From: Arenibacter nanhaiticus
Lineage (GTDB): Bacteria > Bacteroidota > Bacteroidia > Flavobacteriales > Flavobacteriaceae
Length of the DNA stretch: 64,000 nt
Direction: 5' to 3'
NCBI RefSeq assembly: GCF_900141935.1
Contig: NZ_FQYX01000008.1
Coordinates: forward strand, 1-64,000
Position numbers and translations under genes: made by a program. Below, piece by piece: positions 54,542 to 62,291 of the stretch; position 1 is the stretch's first letter; the number at the start of each line of letters is the position of its first letter. The notes under the pieces are model-generated. The model ran no database searches, was not told where the DNA came from, and saw nothing but the letters and a program-made list of their open reading frames with translations.

Positions 54542-56110
54542 ATGGCAGGAGGAAAAGATACACCACGTCAGAAGATGATTAATCTTATGTATTTGATTTT
54601 CATCGCGATGTTGGCCTTAAACATGGGAAAGGAAGTGCTTTCGGCTTTCGGTCTTATGAACGAAAAGTTAGAAGCGTCTAATATTAAGACGACCGAAAAT
54701 AACATGGCTTTCCTTAGTGGATTAGAAACCAAAGCCTCGGAAAATAAAGAAAAATTTGGTCCCCTTTTAGAGGATGCAAAAAGAATAAAGGAATTGTCTC
54801 AGGAGTATTACCTCTATCTAGAAGGACTGAAAAAAGAGATGATGGCCGATGTGAAGGATCCTAAGGACTATCAAGTGATGGACAAGACCGATTTCTTGGA
54901 TCAACGGTTTTTTCAAGGAGATAATTTAAGTCAGGAAGGGAAAGAATTCTTGGATAAATTGATAGCATACCGCACCCAGGTCTCCGAGGCTATGCCCGAG
55001 GAATTAAAAGATGTCAGGTCGTCTGTACAATCCAGGTTCGAGACTGGCGATGCCAATGGAAAAGTAGAAAAAAGGGACGGTTCTAAACAGGATTGGTTGA
55101 ACTACAACTTTGAAGGGTATCCATTGGTGGCTTCCTTGACAAAAATCACCTCTTTGCAGGCCGATGTTAAGGCTACCGAAGAAGACGCTTTAAAAGCAAT
55201 GTTACAAGGCCAGTTGAGCAGTGAAGTGTCCATGACCAATTATACCACTCTTTTAGAGCAGGAGAAGTCTGCTTTTTACGCAGGGGAAAAGTTTGTCGGA
55301 AACATTGTTTTAGGCCGTAAAGATGCCTCGACAAAACCGAATGAGGTGAATTTAACCTTGGATGGTAGAAAATTGGTGGAAGGTACGGACTATGCTATAG
55401 AAGACGGAAAAGTTAGATTAATGGTGAGCGCTGGTAGTGCCGGTGATCACAAGATAGAAGGTAATTTGGTGTTCTTACAAGATGGGGAGCGTACCGAGGT
55501 GCCAGTATCGTCTACCTTTGCAACCATTACCAAGCCAAATGCGGCCGTTATTTCGGCCGATAAAATGAATGTCGTGTACCGTGGGGTGGCAAACCCTATT
55601 ACCATATCCATTCCGGGAATTCCGGATAACAATGTGAGTGCTTCCGCTGCGGGACTAAGCAAACAAAGCGGTAGTAAGTATGTTATGAATCCTGGTACGG
55701 GAAGAACAGTTTCTATTACGGCCTCAGGAAAACTTCCAGACGGACAAACGATAAGGACTTCTTCAGAATTTAGGATCAAAGATATCCCTAGACCTTCGGG
55801 ATCTATCAGAGGGGAGTCCGGAACTGCTAAAATGGGTAAAAATAATTTGGAAATTGCTACGGTGGGGGCTCTTTTAGAAGACTTCGATTTTGATCTAAAC
55901 CTTGCCGTAAGCGGATTTAAATTTAAGGTGCCGGGACAGCCAACAGTGAGCGTAAACGGAAATAAACTGGATGCTAGAGCCAAGTCTGCCTTACAAAGAG
56001 CAGGTCGGGGTGATGCCGTTCAAATATTCGATATAGAAGCGTATATTACGAATAATAAAAACTATAAGCTTAAAAAAGTATCTCCGGTAGTTGTGGAGAT
56101 CACCAACTAG
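54542..56110 (+). CDS. gldM: T9SS motor protein GldM
   Basis: GldM spans the periplasm from the GldL ring to the GldKN ring and transmits rotation. The 522-residue product starts GGKDTPRQKMINLMYLIFI, with one membrane helix (about residues 13-33) followed by a helical D1 domain and Ig-like D2 to D4 domains, for example YAGEKFVGNIVLGRKD and VYRGVANPITISIPGIPDN. It matches the family in length and order. A 10-bp hairpin lies between it and gldN. Confidence 0.97.
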   Translation: MAGGKDTPRQKMINLMYLIFIAMLALNMGKEVLSAFGLMNEKLEASNIKTTENNMAFLSGLETKASENKEKFGPLLEDAKRIKELSQEYYLYLEGLKKEMMADVKDPKDYQVMDKTDFLDQRFFQGDNLSQEGKEFLDKLIAYRTQVSEAMPEELKDVRSSVQSRFETGDANGKVEKRDGSKQDWLNYNFEGYPLVASLTKITSLQADVKATEEDALKAMLQGQLSSEVSMTNYTTLLEQEKSAFYAGEKFVGNIVLGRKDASTKPNEVNLTLDGRKLVEGTDYAIEDGKVRLMVSAGSAGDHKIEGNLVFLQDGERTEVPVSSTFATITKPNAAVISADKMNVVYRGVANPITISIPGIPDNNVSASAAGLSKQSGSKYVMNPGTGRTVSITASGKLPDGQTIRTSSEFRIKDIPRPSGSIRGESGTAKMGKNNLEIATVGALLEDFDFDLNLAVSGFKFKVPGQPTVSVNGNKLDARAKSALQRAGRGDAVQIFDIEAYITNNKNYKLKKVSPVVVEITN

Positions 56111-56134
56111 GAGCTAGTGATTTTGTAACATAAA

Positions 56135-56169
56135 CCAGTACATAGTGACGCTGCTACAATATGTACTGG
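56135..56169 (+). other. intercistronic hairpin between gldM and gldN
   Basis: CCAGTACATA (56135-56144) and TATGTACTGG (56160-56169) form a perfect 10-bp stem with a 15-base loop. No U-tract follows. It starts 24 bases past the gldM stop codon and ends 39 bases before gldN, so it could tune gldN levels or protect the upstream mRNA. Confidence 0.6.
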
Positions 56170-56208
56170 ATATTACATCTGAACTATAAGAACTATAAAT
56201 TTTAACAG

Positions 56209-57111
56209 ATGAATTGGAAGAATGTTTTATTAATTGGTGCTGTAACGCTGTTACCGATATCTCTTTCGGCACAGGCAAATATTTTAAATGCCAAAAAGCC
56301 GGAACAAATTGGTAAAAAAACGGAAGCACAGAAGGAGAAAGACAATGACGCTCCGCTAAAATACGGTTATGTAGACGATAGGGATATCCTTTGGTCCAAA
56401 ACCGTATGGGAAGTGATAGATTTGGACGAGCGCGTTAATTTCCCATTGTACTACCCATTGGATACCATTGATATTGGTGCCGATAGAAGGTCTTTGTACG
56501 ATGTGCTGATTAAAAACATTAAAAATGGAAGGTTAAAGGATATTTATGTAGACTCCTATTTTACCGAAAAAAGAGAGTTTAAAGATCTAGAGGCTACTTT
56601 GCAAAAGGTAGATACCACCGATATGGGGTATGAGCAGTACAACGCAGGGGAACAGGTTTCTCCAGAATATATCAACAGACGTAATATTGTCGCAGCAGAT
56701 TTAGAGGAGTACCTTATTAAGGGAATCTGGTATTTCGATAAAAGACAAGGGGAACTTAAATACCGCTTGCTGGGGATTGCCCCAGTGGCCCCGGATGTTA
56801 ACTTTATAGATGATGATTCCATGGATTTGGAAGAAGCAAAAGTGCCTTTGTTCTGGGTATGGTACCCAAGTGCACGACAAATTTTGCACGAGGCAAAGGT
56901 ATTTAACCAACGGAACTCTGCCCAGCCAATTTCTTTTGATATGTTGTTGAACTCTAGGCGCTTCAATGCCACTATTTATAAGGAAGACAACGTGCATGGA
57001 GACCGTAGTGTAAAAGATTATATTTCCGATAATGCCTTGTTTCAGTTGTTAGAAGCCAAACGTATCAAAGAAACCATCAGGGATAGGGAACAAGATATGT
57101 GGGCTTACTAA
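56209..57111 (+). CDS. gldN: T9SS ring protein GldN
   Basis: GldN (PorN) pairs with GldK in the periplasmic ring. The 300-residue product has a signal peptide (VLLIGAVTLLPISLSAQ), then the conserved block YGYVDDRDILWSKTVWEVID with LDERVNFPLYYP, YIDDD-like NFIDDDSMDLEEAKVP, and FWVWYPSARQILHEAKVFN. It is last in gldKLMN; a strong terminator follows at 33 bases. Confidence 0.97.
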   Translation: MNWKNVLLIGAVTLLPISLSAQANILNAKKPEQIGKKTEAQKEKDNDAPLKYGYVDDRDILWSKTVWEVIDLDERVNFPLYYPLDTIDIGADRRSLYDVLIKNIKNGRLKDIYVDSYFTEKREFKDLEATLQKVDTTDMGYEQYNAGEQVSPEYINRRNIVAADLEEYLIKGIWYFDKRQGELKYRLLGIAPVAPDVNFIDDDSMDLEEAKVPLFWVWYPSARQILHEAKVFNQRNSAQPISFDMLLNSRRFNATIYKEDNVHGDRSVKDYISDNALFQLLEAKRIKETIRDREQDMWAY

Positions 57112-57143
57112 GAACCTATAACAAAAATTCACTTTATCTATAT

Positions 57144-57182
57144 AAAAAAAGAGGTTATCTTTCTAAGATAGCCTCTTTTTTT
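57144..57182 (+). terminator. terminator of the gldKLMN operon
   Basis: GAGGTTATCTT, a TCT loop and AAGATAGCCTC form an 11-bp stem with one G-T pair, flanked by seven A and a run of T. It closes the gld cluster before the oxidoreductase. Confidence 0.9.
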
Positions 57183-57193
57183 GTGCCTTTCAC

Positions 57194-57201
57194 TACCTTT
57201 G
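57194..57201 (+). promoter_or_regulatory. -7 box just before the DAO-type gene
   Basis: TACCTTTG ends 5 bases before the ATG at 57207. The only nearby TTG is 10 bases upstream, too close for a standard -33. The spacing suggests a leaderless mRNA. Confidence 0.45.
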
Positions 57202-57206
57202 GGCCT

Positions 57207-58262
57207 ATGGTAGATTATTTGGTAGTAGGCTTGGGATTAGCGGGAATTTCCTTTTGTGAGCATTTGGATAGGAACGGCAAGTCTTTTATGGCGATCAGTG
57301 ACAATTCCCAAACCTCGTCCGTGGTGGCAGGCGGATTGTACAATCCGGTGATTTTAAAGCGATTTACCCTGGCATGGGACGCACATGAGCAGTTAACGGA
57401 AGCCATTCCATTTTATAACGCTATAGAAAGAAAATTAAACACGACTTTAGATTATAAAGTTCCTGTATTGAGGCGTTTTGCCTCCATAGAGGAACAAAAC
57501 TTATGGTTTGAGGCGGCCGACAAACCCAGTTTGGCACCCTACCTATCTACCAAAATACGGGTCAATAATAATGCTAGTATAGAAGCGCCGTTTGGGTATG
57601 GCGAAGTTTTACATACCGGCAGATTGGACACCCCAAAACTATTAAGCTCCTATGCTCATTATTTGAAAGAATCCAATAGGTTCTTACAAGAAACCTTTTC
57701 TTTTGATGCCCTCGAAATACAGGACGACAGTGTAACCTACAACGGTAAAAAGGCCAAATATTTGGTGTTTGCAACCGGATTCGGGCTTCATCACAATCCG
57801 TATTTTAACTATTTGCCCCTCAATGGTACCAAAGGAGAGTTGTTAACGATAAAGGCTCCTAAATTGAAGGAGGAAAATGTTATTAAATCTTCGGTTTTTG
57901 TCATCCCTATGGGAGATGATCTGTATAGAGTGGGCGCTACTTACAAGTGGAAGGACAAAACCAATACCCCAACAGAAGCATCTAGACGAGAGCTGATAGA
58001 AAAGTTAAATACCTTTTTAAAATGCGACTACGAAGTAGTAGGCCAGGAAGCTGGAATACGGCCTACCGTTGGCGATAGGCGCCCGTTAGTGGGCAGCCAT
58101 CCGGTTCATAGAAATTTGTTCGTTCTTAACGGCCTGGGGACTCGTGGTATAATGATTGGTCCTACAGCGGCTAAAAAACTATATGGTTATATAGAAAATA
58201 ATACCCCTTTAGATGCTGAAATAGATATTGCCCGGTTTACAAAAAAGCACTTTAAGAAGTAG
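57207..58262 (+). CDS. FAD-dependent DAO-type oxidoreductase
   Basis: This 351-residue protein of the D-amino-acid-oxidase/glycine-oxidase superfamily has the FAD-binding Rossmann motif at its start (DYLVVGLGLAGISFCEHL, GxGxxG), VVAGGLYNPVIL, the second-site YLVFATGFG and a C-terminal AGIRPTVGDRRPLVG with LNGLGTRGIMIGP. It would oxidise an amine or amino acid; the substrate is unknown. The frame is open from 57099 but the ATG at 57207 puts the Rossmann motif at the start. The 3' end overlaps the DUF983 gene by 11 bases in convergent orientation. Confidence 0.87.
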   Translation: MVDYLVVGLGLAGISFCEHLDRNGKSFMAISDNSQTSSVVAGGLYNPVILKRFTLAWDAHEQLTEAIPFYNAIERKLNTTLDYKVPVLRRFASIEEQNLWFEAADKPSLAPYLSTKIRVNNNASIEAPFGYGEVLHTGRLDTPKLLSSYAHYLKESNRFLQETFSFDALEIQDDSVTYNGKKAKYLVFATGFGLHHNPYFNYLPLNGTKGELLTIKAPKLKEENVIKSSVFVIPMGDDLYRVGATYKWKDKTNTPTEASRRELIEKLNTFLKCDYEVVGQEAGIRPTVGDRRPLVGSHPVHRNLFVLNGLGTRGIMIGPTAAKKLYGYIENNTPLDAEIDIARFTKKHFKK

Positions 58263-58659
58263 TTTTAGTAGCTTTTGGATCGTAACTTATAAAGAAATTG
58301 ATCCAAATGTTACGGGAGACACGTATAATAATAGGCATGAACACGAAAAGGGTGCCCAATATCGCGTAAAAAGATTGCAATAGCGTGGTGTCAAAAAATA
58401 CAAAGGAAATAATAAAGGCAGCAACGGAAAAGGCAACACCTACCCCATAACTAACATACATGGCCCCAAAAAAGAACGAAGGTTCTATTTTGTATTTTGT
58501 TTGGCATTGGGTACAACGCTCGTGCATTTTAAATATATTAAGCATGTTATAAGGGTTTTTATCCTTATACATGCTTTCTTCGTGGCACTTAGGACAAGTT
58601 CCTGTTAAAATGCTGTAGAGTTTGCTTCCTTTTTTTAACATTTGCAAAAGTTTTTTCAA
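58252..58659 (-). CDS. DUF983-family membrane protein
   Basis: The 135-residue product has two zinc-ribbon-like Cys pairs (GTCPKCHEE and ERCTQCQTKY) and then two membrane helices (about residues 67-87 and 93-112). These features match DUF983, whose role is unknown. A TATTTTTG -7-like box (58657-58664) overlaps its start, so the true start could be a little downstream. It is divergent from the ABC-F gene. Confidence 0.85.
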   Translation of the reverse strand: MKKLLQMLKKGSKLYSILTGTCPKCHEESMYKDKNPYNMLNIFKMHERCTQCQTKYKIEPSFFFGAMYVSYGVGVAFSVAAFIISFVFFDTTLLQSFYAILGTLFVFMPIIIRVSRNIWINFFISYDPKATKTTS

Positions 58660-58704
58660 AAATACGTTATTGAAAAGCTATTTAATAATACAATATTACA
58701 AATT

Positions 58705-60618
58705 ATGCTGAATATCCATAACCTCTCTGTTTCTTTTGGTGGAGAATACTTGTTTGAAGAAATCTCTTTCCGATTGCTGAGCGGTGATAGAGTTGGACTT
58801 ATTGGAAAAAATGGGGCAGGGAAGTCTACCCTATTAAAAATATTGTCCAAAGATATGCCTATCGACTCTGGAACAATAGCCTCTGATAAGGATATTAAAA
58901 TGGGCTTCTTACGCCAGGATGTCGATTTTGAATTGGGAAGAACTGTTTTGGAAGAGGCCTACCAGGCTTTCGAAGAATTAAAAAGCCTAGAGTTGCGTCT
59001 AGATGATATCAACCATCAATTGGCAGAACGAACCGATTATGAAAGTGAAGCCTATAATCAGCTAATTATTGATCTTAACGATGTAACCCATCACTACGAA
59101 ATACTCGGCGGTTACAATTACCAGGGAGAAACCGAGAAAGTGCTGTTGGGACTTGGGTTTAGACGAGAGGATTTTGATAAAAAAACAGAAACCTTTTCGG
59201 GAGGATGGCGAATGAGGATAGAGTTGGCAAAGCTGTTGTTACAAAGCAACGATGTGCTGCTTTTAGATGAGCCTACCAACCACTTGGATATTGAGTCAAT
59301 CGTATGGTTAGAAAACTATCTTAAAGGCTATACAGGAGGGGTAATGATCGTTTCCCACGATAAAATGTTCCTGGACAACGTTACCAACCGTACCATTGAG
59401 ATTTCTTTGGGTAGAATCTACGATTACAATAAACCCTATTCCCAATATCTGGTGCTTAGAAACGAAATTAAACAGCAACAATTAAGTGCCCAGAAAAATC
59501 AGGCCAAGGAAATACAACAGGCAGAGCGACTGATCGAAAAATTTAGGGCCAAGTCTACGAAGGCCTCAATGGCGCAGTCCCTTATAAAGAAGCTCGATAA
59601 GATAGAACGTATCGAAGTCGATGAGGACGATAACAGTGTGATGAATTTGAGATTTCAAGTTTCGGTAACTCCAGGAAAGGTGGTGACCGAAATAGAAAAT
59701 TTATCTAAAAGCTATGGAGACAAACATGTTCTTCAAGGAATAGATCTTCTTATTGAAAGAGATTCTAAGACCGCCTTTGTCGGGCAGAACGGACAAGGAA
59801 AATCAACCTTGGCCAAAATAATGGTCGGAGAACTAGAGCACCAAGGACATTTAAAATTAGGGCATAACGTGCAAATAGGATATTTTGCCCAGAATCAGGC
59901 AGAATATTTGGATGGTAACAAAACTATATTGGATACCATGATCGATGCCGCCAATGAAAAGAATAGGAGCAAGGTAAGAGATATCCTGGGATCATTCTTA
60001 TTTAGGGGCGATGATGTAGAGAAATACGTAAAAGTACTTTCGGGAGGGGAAAGAAACCGTTTGGCCCTGGCCAAAATGTTGTTGCAGCCCTTTAACGTAT
60101 TGGTAATGGATGAACCTACCAACCACCTCGATATCAAATCGAAGAATGTACTGAAACAAGCCCTGCAGAATTTTGAAGGGACCCTGATATTGGTGTCTCA
60201 CGATAGGGATTTTTTACAAGGCTTAACCAATAAGGTATACGAGTTTAAAGACGGTAAGATAAAAGAGTATTTAGGGGATGTTAATTTTTACTTGGAGCAA
60301 CGAAAGGTCGAAGACTTTAGGGCTATAGAAAAAAAGCAGACGATCACCATTAAAAAGGAAAAGCCCCAAGAGAAACAATTAAGTTTTGAAGAGCAGAAGA
60401 AACTTAAAGCTCTTAAGAATAAGCTGAGTAATATTGAAAGTGACATAGCAAAGCTAGAAAAACAGATCGCAGATTTAGACGATGACCTGCTGAAGGATTA
60501 TGACGCTACGATGGCGAAACCTGATTTTTTCGAGAATTACGAGAAGAAAAAAAGAAATTTAGAAGCCCTAATGGCCGAGTGGGAAGAGTTGACCATGGAG
60601 CTAGAAGAGGTTTCTTAG
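58705..60618 (+). CDS. ABC-F family ATPase (Uup-like)
   Basis: This 637-residue soluble twin-ATPase acts on ribosomes or DNA rather than in transport. The first domain has GKNGAGKST, FSGGWRMRIELAKLL and LLLDEPTNHLDIESI; a linker (ABC-F interaction motif) lies at about residues 250-310; the second domain has GQNGQGKST, LSGGERNRLALAKMLL and MDEPTNHLDIKS. A C-terminal coiled coil (about 560-635, NKLSNIESDIAKLEKQIADL) is typical of the Uup group. The ATG at 58705 is chosen because the frame before it is unrelated to the family. Confidence 0.93.
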   Translation: MLNIHNLSVSFGGEYLFEEISFRLLSGDRVGLIGKNGAGKSTLLKILSKDMPIDSGTIASDKDIKMGFLRQDVDFELGRTVLEEAYQAFEELKSLELRLDDINHQLAERTDYESEAYNQLIIDLNDVTHHYEILGGYNYQGETEKVLLGLGFRREDFDKKTETFSGGWRMRIELAKLLLQSNDVLLLDEPTNHLDIESIVWLENYLKGYTGGVMIVSHDKMFLDNVTNRTIEISLGRIYDYNKPYSQYLVLRNEIKQQQLSAQKNQAKEIQQAERLIEKFRAKSTKASMAQSLIKKLDKIERIEVDEDDNSVMNLRFQVSVTPGKVVTEIENLSKSYGDKHVLQGIDLLIERDSKTAFVGQNGQGKSTLAKIMVGELEHQGHLKLGHNVQIGYFAQNQAEYLDGNKTILDTMIDAANEKNRSKVRDILGSFLFRGDDVEKYVKVLSGGERNRLALAKMLLQPFNVLVMDEPTNHLDIKSKNVLKQALQNFEGTLILVSHDRDFLQGLTNKVYEFKDGKIKEYLGDVNFYLEQRKVEDFRAIEKKQTITIKKEKPQEKQLSFEEQKKLKALKNKLSNIESDIAKLEKQIADLDDDLLKDYDATMAKPDFFENYEKKKRNLEALMAEWEELTMELEEVS

Positions 60619-60640
60619 GTTAAATTCGCCAATTAGTGTT

Positions 60641-60678
60641 TTGTGGTTTTACCACAGGTTTTAAGGGTTTCACCACAA
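60641..60678 (+). other. alternative hairpins after the ABC-F gene
   Basis: TTGTGGT (60641-60647) can pair with ACCACA at 60651-60656 or with ACCACAA at 60672-60678. The two stems exclude each other. No U-tract follows either. It lies 22 bases past the ABC-F stop codon. Confidence 0.35.
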
Positions 60679-60804
60679 TTATCATAGGGCAAAGGGTTGG
60701 TTGTCGAGTATTTTTGCTGTTTATCTATGAATAAACGAGGTTTGTGGTGTAAATACTTCTTGTCTAGTGCCTTATTAAGTAAGTGCCATAAAAAGCAAAG
60801 AAAT

Positions 60805-60891
60805 GAAATGAGCATGGCCGGAAACTGGTTGCAAATATGAATTCAGTTATGTGAATGATATGCTTGTACTGAGCGCAGCCGAAGTATGACC
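60805..60891 (-). repeat. dispersed repeat family 2, second full copy
   Basis: Read on minus it starts GGTCATACTTCGG with CGCTCAGTACAA, has a 27-base variable part, then the core ATTTGCAACCAGTTTCCGG with CCATGCTCATTTC. It matches 48157-48229 in both halves. It ends 24 bases before the LRR gene start at 60916. Confidence 0.7.
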
Positions 60892-60915
60892 TTTAAAACC
60901 AATAAATATCAACAT

Positions 60916-61821
60916 ATGAAATCAGTTTGCCACAAACTCGCCCCCAAGTTTATAATGACTCTTCTTATATGTTTATTGGCATGTCACAGCTTTGTAGAGG
61001 CGCAAGTATCTAAAAAGGAAAAAAACGCCTTAATAGCCCTTTTTGAGAACACCAAAGGCGAAAGCTGGGTCCATGGCTGGGACTTAAATACGGATGTCGC
61101 ATCTTGGCACGGGGTTCGTGTTCAAAACAACAAAGTAGTGGGGGTAGACCTTTTTAGAAATAACCTTAGTGGTAGCTTGCCGCAGCAGATAGGAGATCTA
61201 AAACATTTGGAAGAGCTTAATTTGGCCTTTAATAATTTAAAGGGCGAATTGCCAAAAAGCATAGGGAAACTAAGAAAACTACAGCTCTTAAAAATAGAGA
61301 TGAACCAAATAAATGGACCTATCCCTACGGAAATAGGTCATATGGGGTCTTTGGAGAAATTTATCGCATTCAATAATTTTTTTTCAGGCGAAATTCCAGA
61401 AAGTATAGGGAGCCTTTCTAATTTACAAGAGCTTAATTTATCTAGTAACGATCTCGTCGGTCAAATACCAAATGGCATCGGAGCATTGGTAAAATTAGAA
61501 CGTTTGGGGCTTTTTCAAAATAGGTTAAACGGGGCTATCCCTAAACAGTTGGGAAATTTAGGGCAACTAAAGGAACTGGTACTTGCAAACAATGATCTTG
61601 GGGGTGCCATACCAAGGGAATTTGGACAGTTGGCAAATTTAGAAGTCCTTCAAATTCAGAATAACAATATTTTTTCATTCGATAATATCCTACACTTAAA
61701 TACTACCAAGCTGTTGGTCTTGGATTATGATAGAGAGAAAGCCGATAGCCGGTTTAAGGAATTTGAGATCGATAAGACAAGAATGGCCGATACTAAATTT
61801 GAAGATGAAAATATAGACTAA
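60916..61821 (+). CDS. secreted leucine-rich-repeat protein, plant-type
   Basis: The 301-residue product has a signal peptide (FIMTLLICLLACHSFVEAQ; LLAC could be a lipobox) and an N-terminal cap NTKGESWVHGWDLNTDVASW like that of plant LRR proteins. Eight or so LRRs of 24 residues follow, with the LxGxIPxxIGxLxxLxxL pattern (about residues 75-265). A short acidic tail ends it. Such proteins bind partners at the cell surface; the ligand is unknown. The upstream in-frame ATG at 60886 lies inside a dispersed repeat, so 60916 is preferred. Confidence 0.85.
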   Translation: MKSVCHKLAPKFIMTLLICLLACHSFVEAQVSKKEKNALIALFENTKGESWVHGWDLNTDVASWHGVRVQNNKVVGVDLFRNNLSGSLPQQIGDLKHLEELNLAFNNLKGELPKSIGKLRKLQLLKIEMNQINGPIPTEIGHMGSLEKFIAFNNFFSGEIPESIGSLSNLQELNLSSNDLVGQIPNGIGALVKLERLGLFQNRLNGAIPKQLGNLGQLKELVLANNDLGGAIPREFGQLANLEVLQIQNNNIFSFDNILHLNTTKLLVLDYDREKADSRFKEFEIDKTRMADTKFEDENID

Positions 61822-61827
61822 AAAACA

Positions 61828-62010
61828 ATGTACGAACACTATTTTCAATGTCCGTATTGCTGGGAAGAGATTTCCTTTTTGTTAGATCCTTCTATCGCCA
61901 AACAATCGTATGTAGAAGACTGTGAAGTGTGTTGCAATCCTATCGCTGTCAACCTCAGTTTTGATCAAGGAGAGCTTATGTATTTTTCAGCTGTAAATTT
62001 GGAACGGTAA
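61828..62010 (+). CDS. CPXCG-motif cysteine-rich mini-protein
   Basis: The 60-residue product has two Cys pairs, FQCPYCWEE and DCEVCCNPI, forming a zinc-ribbon-like fold, and matches the CPXCG Cys-rich family. Function is unknown. It begins 6 bases after the LRR gene and is followed at 6 bases by a long hairpin. Confidence 0.85.
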   Translation: MYEHYFQCPYCWEEISFLLDPSIAKQSYVEDCEVCCNPIAVNLSFDQGELMYFSAVNLER

Positions 62011-62015
62011 AAAAA

Positions 62016-62083
62016 ATTGATTTGGCCCTATAAAAATCGACTACCACAAACGAGATAGGCGGTCTTTATAGGGCTAAATCAAT
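62016..62083 (+). terminator. long-stem hairpin after the CPXCG gene
   Basis: Bases 62016-62034 and 62065-62083 pair over 19 positions with one G-T wobble, around a 30-base loop. The tail after the stem is AAAAATT on plus, so a U-run exists only on the minus side. It may serve as a 3'-end structure for the LRR-CPXCG transcript; the loop is unusually large for a rho-independent terminator. Confidence 0.5.
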
Positions 62084-62148
62084 AAAAATTCGGGATGTAG
62101 TAATGAATATGTTTATTTTCTAAATATCCCTAAGTATTGGCCTACTAA

Positions 62149-62231
62149 TTTGGGCGTTCCCTCCTTCGTCGGGCGGGCCCTTGGCTATATCCCTTGCTTT
62201 GCTGCGGGGATGCCGCCGCGGTCCCTAACGC
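62149..62231 (-). repeat. dispersed hairpin repeat, copy D
   Basis: Read on minus, this 83-base copy runs GCGTTAGGGACCGCGGCGGC, ATCCCCGCAGC, GGGATATAGC, GGGCCCGCCCGACGAAGGAG, GGGAACGCCC. It shares frame and stems with copies B and C. It lies between the 3' ends of the CPXCG gene and the M16 peptidase gene. Confidence 0.85.
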
Positions 62232-62291
62232 ATCATTGTGTTCCATTAAGGCAACCTTCCATTTGAAGGTGAATCGAGCGTGCCAAGGTTT

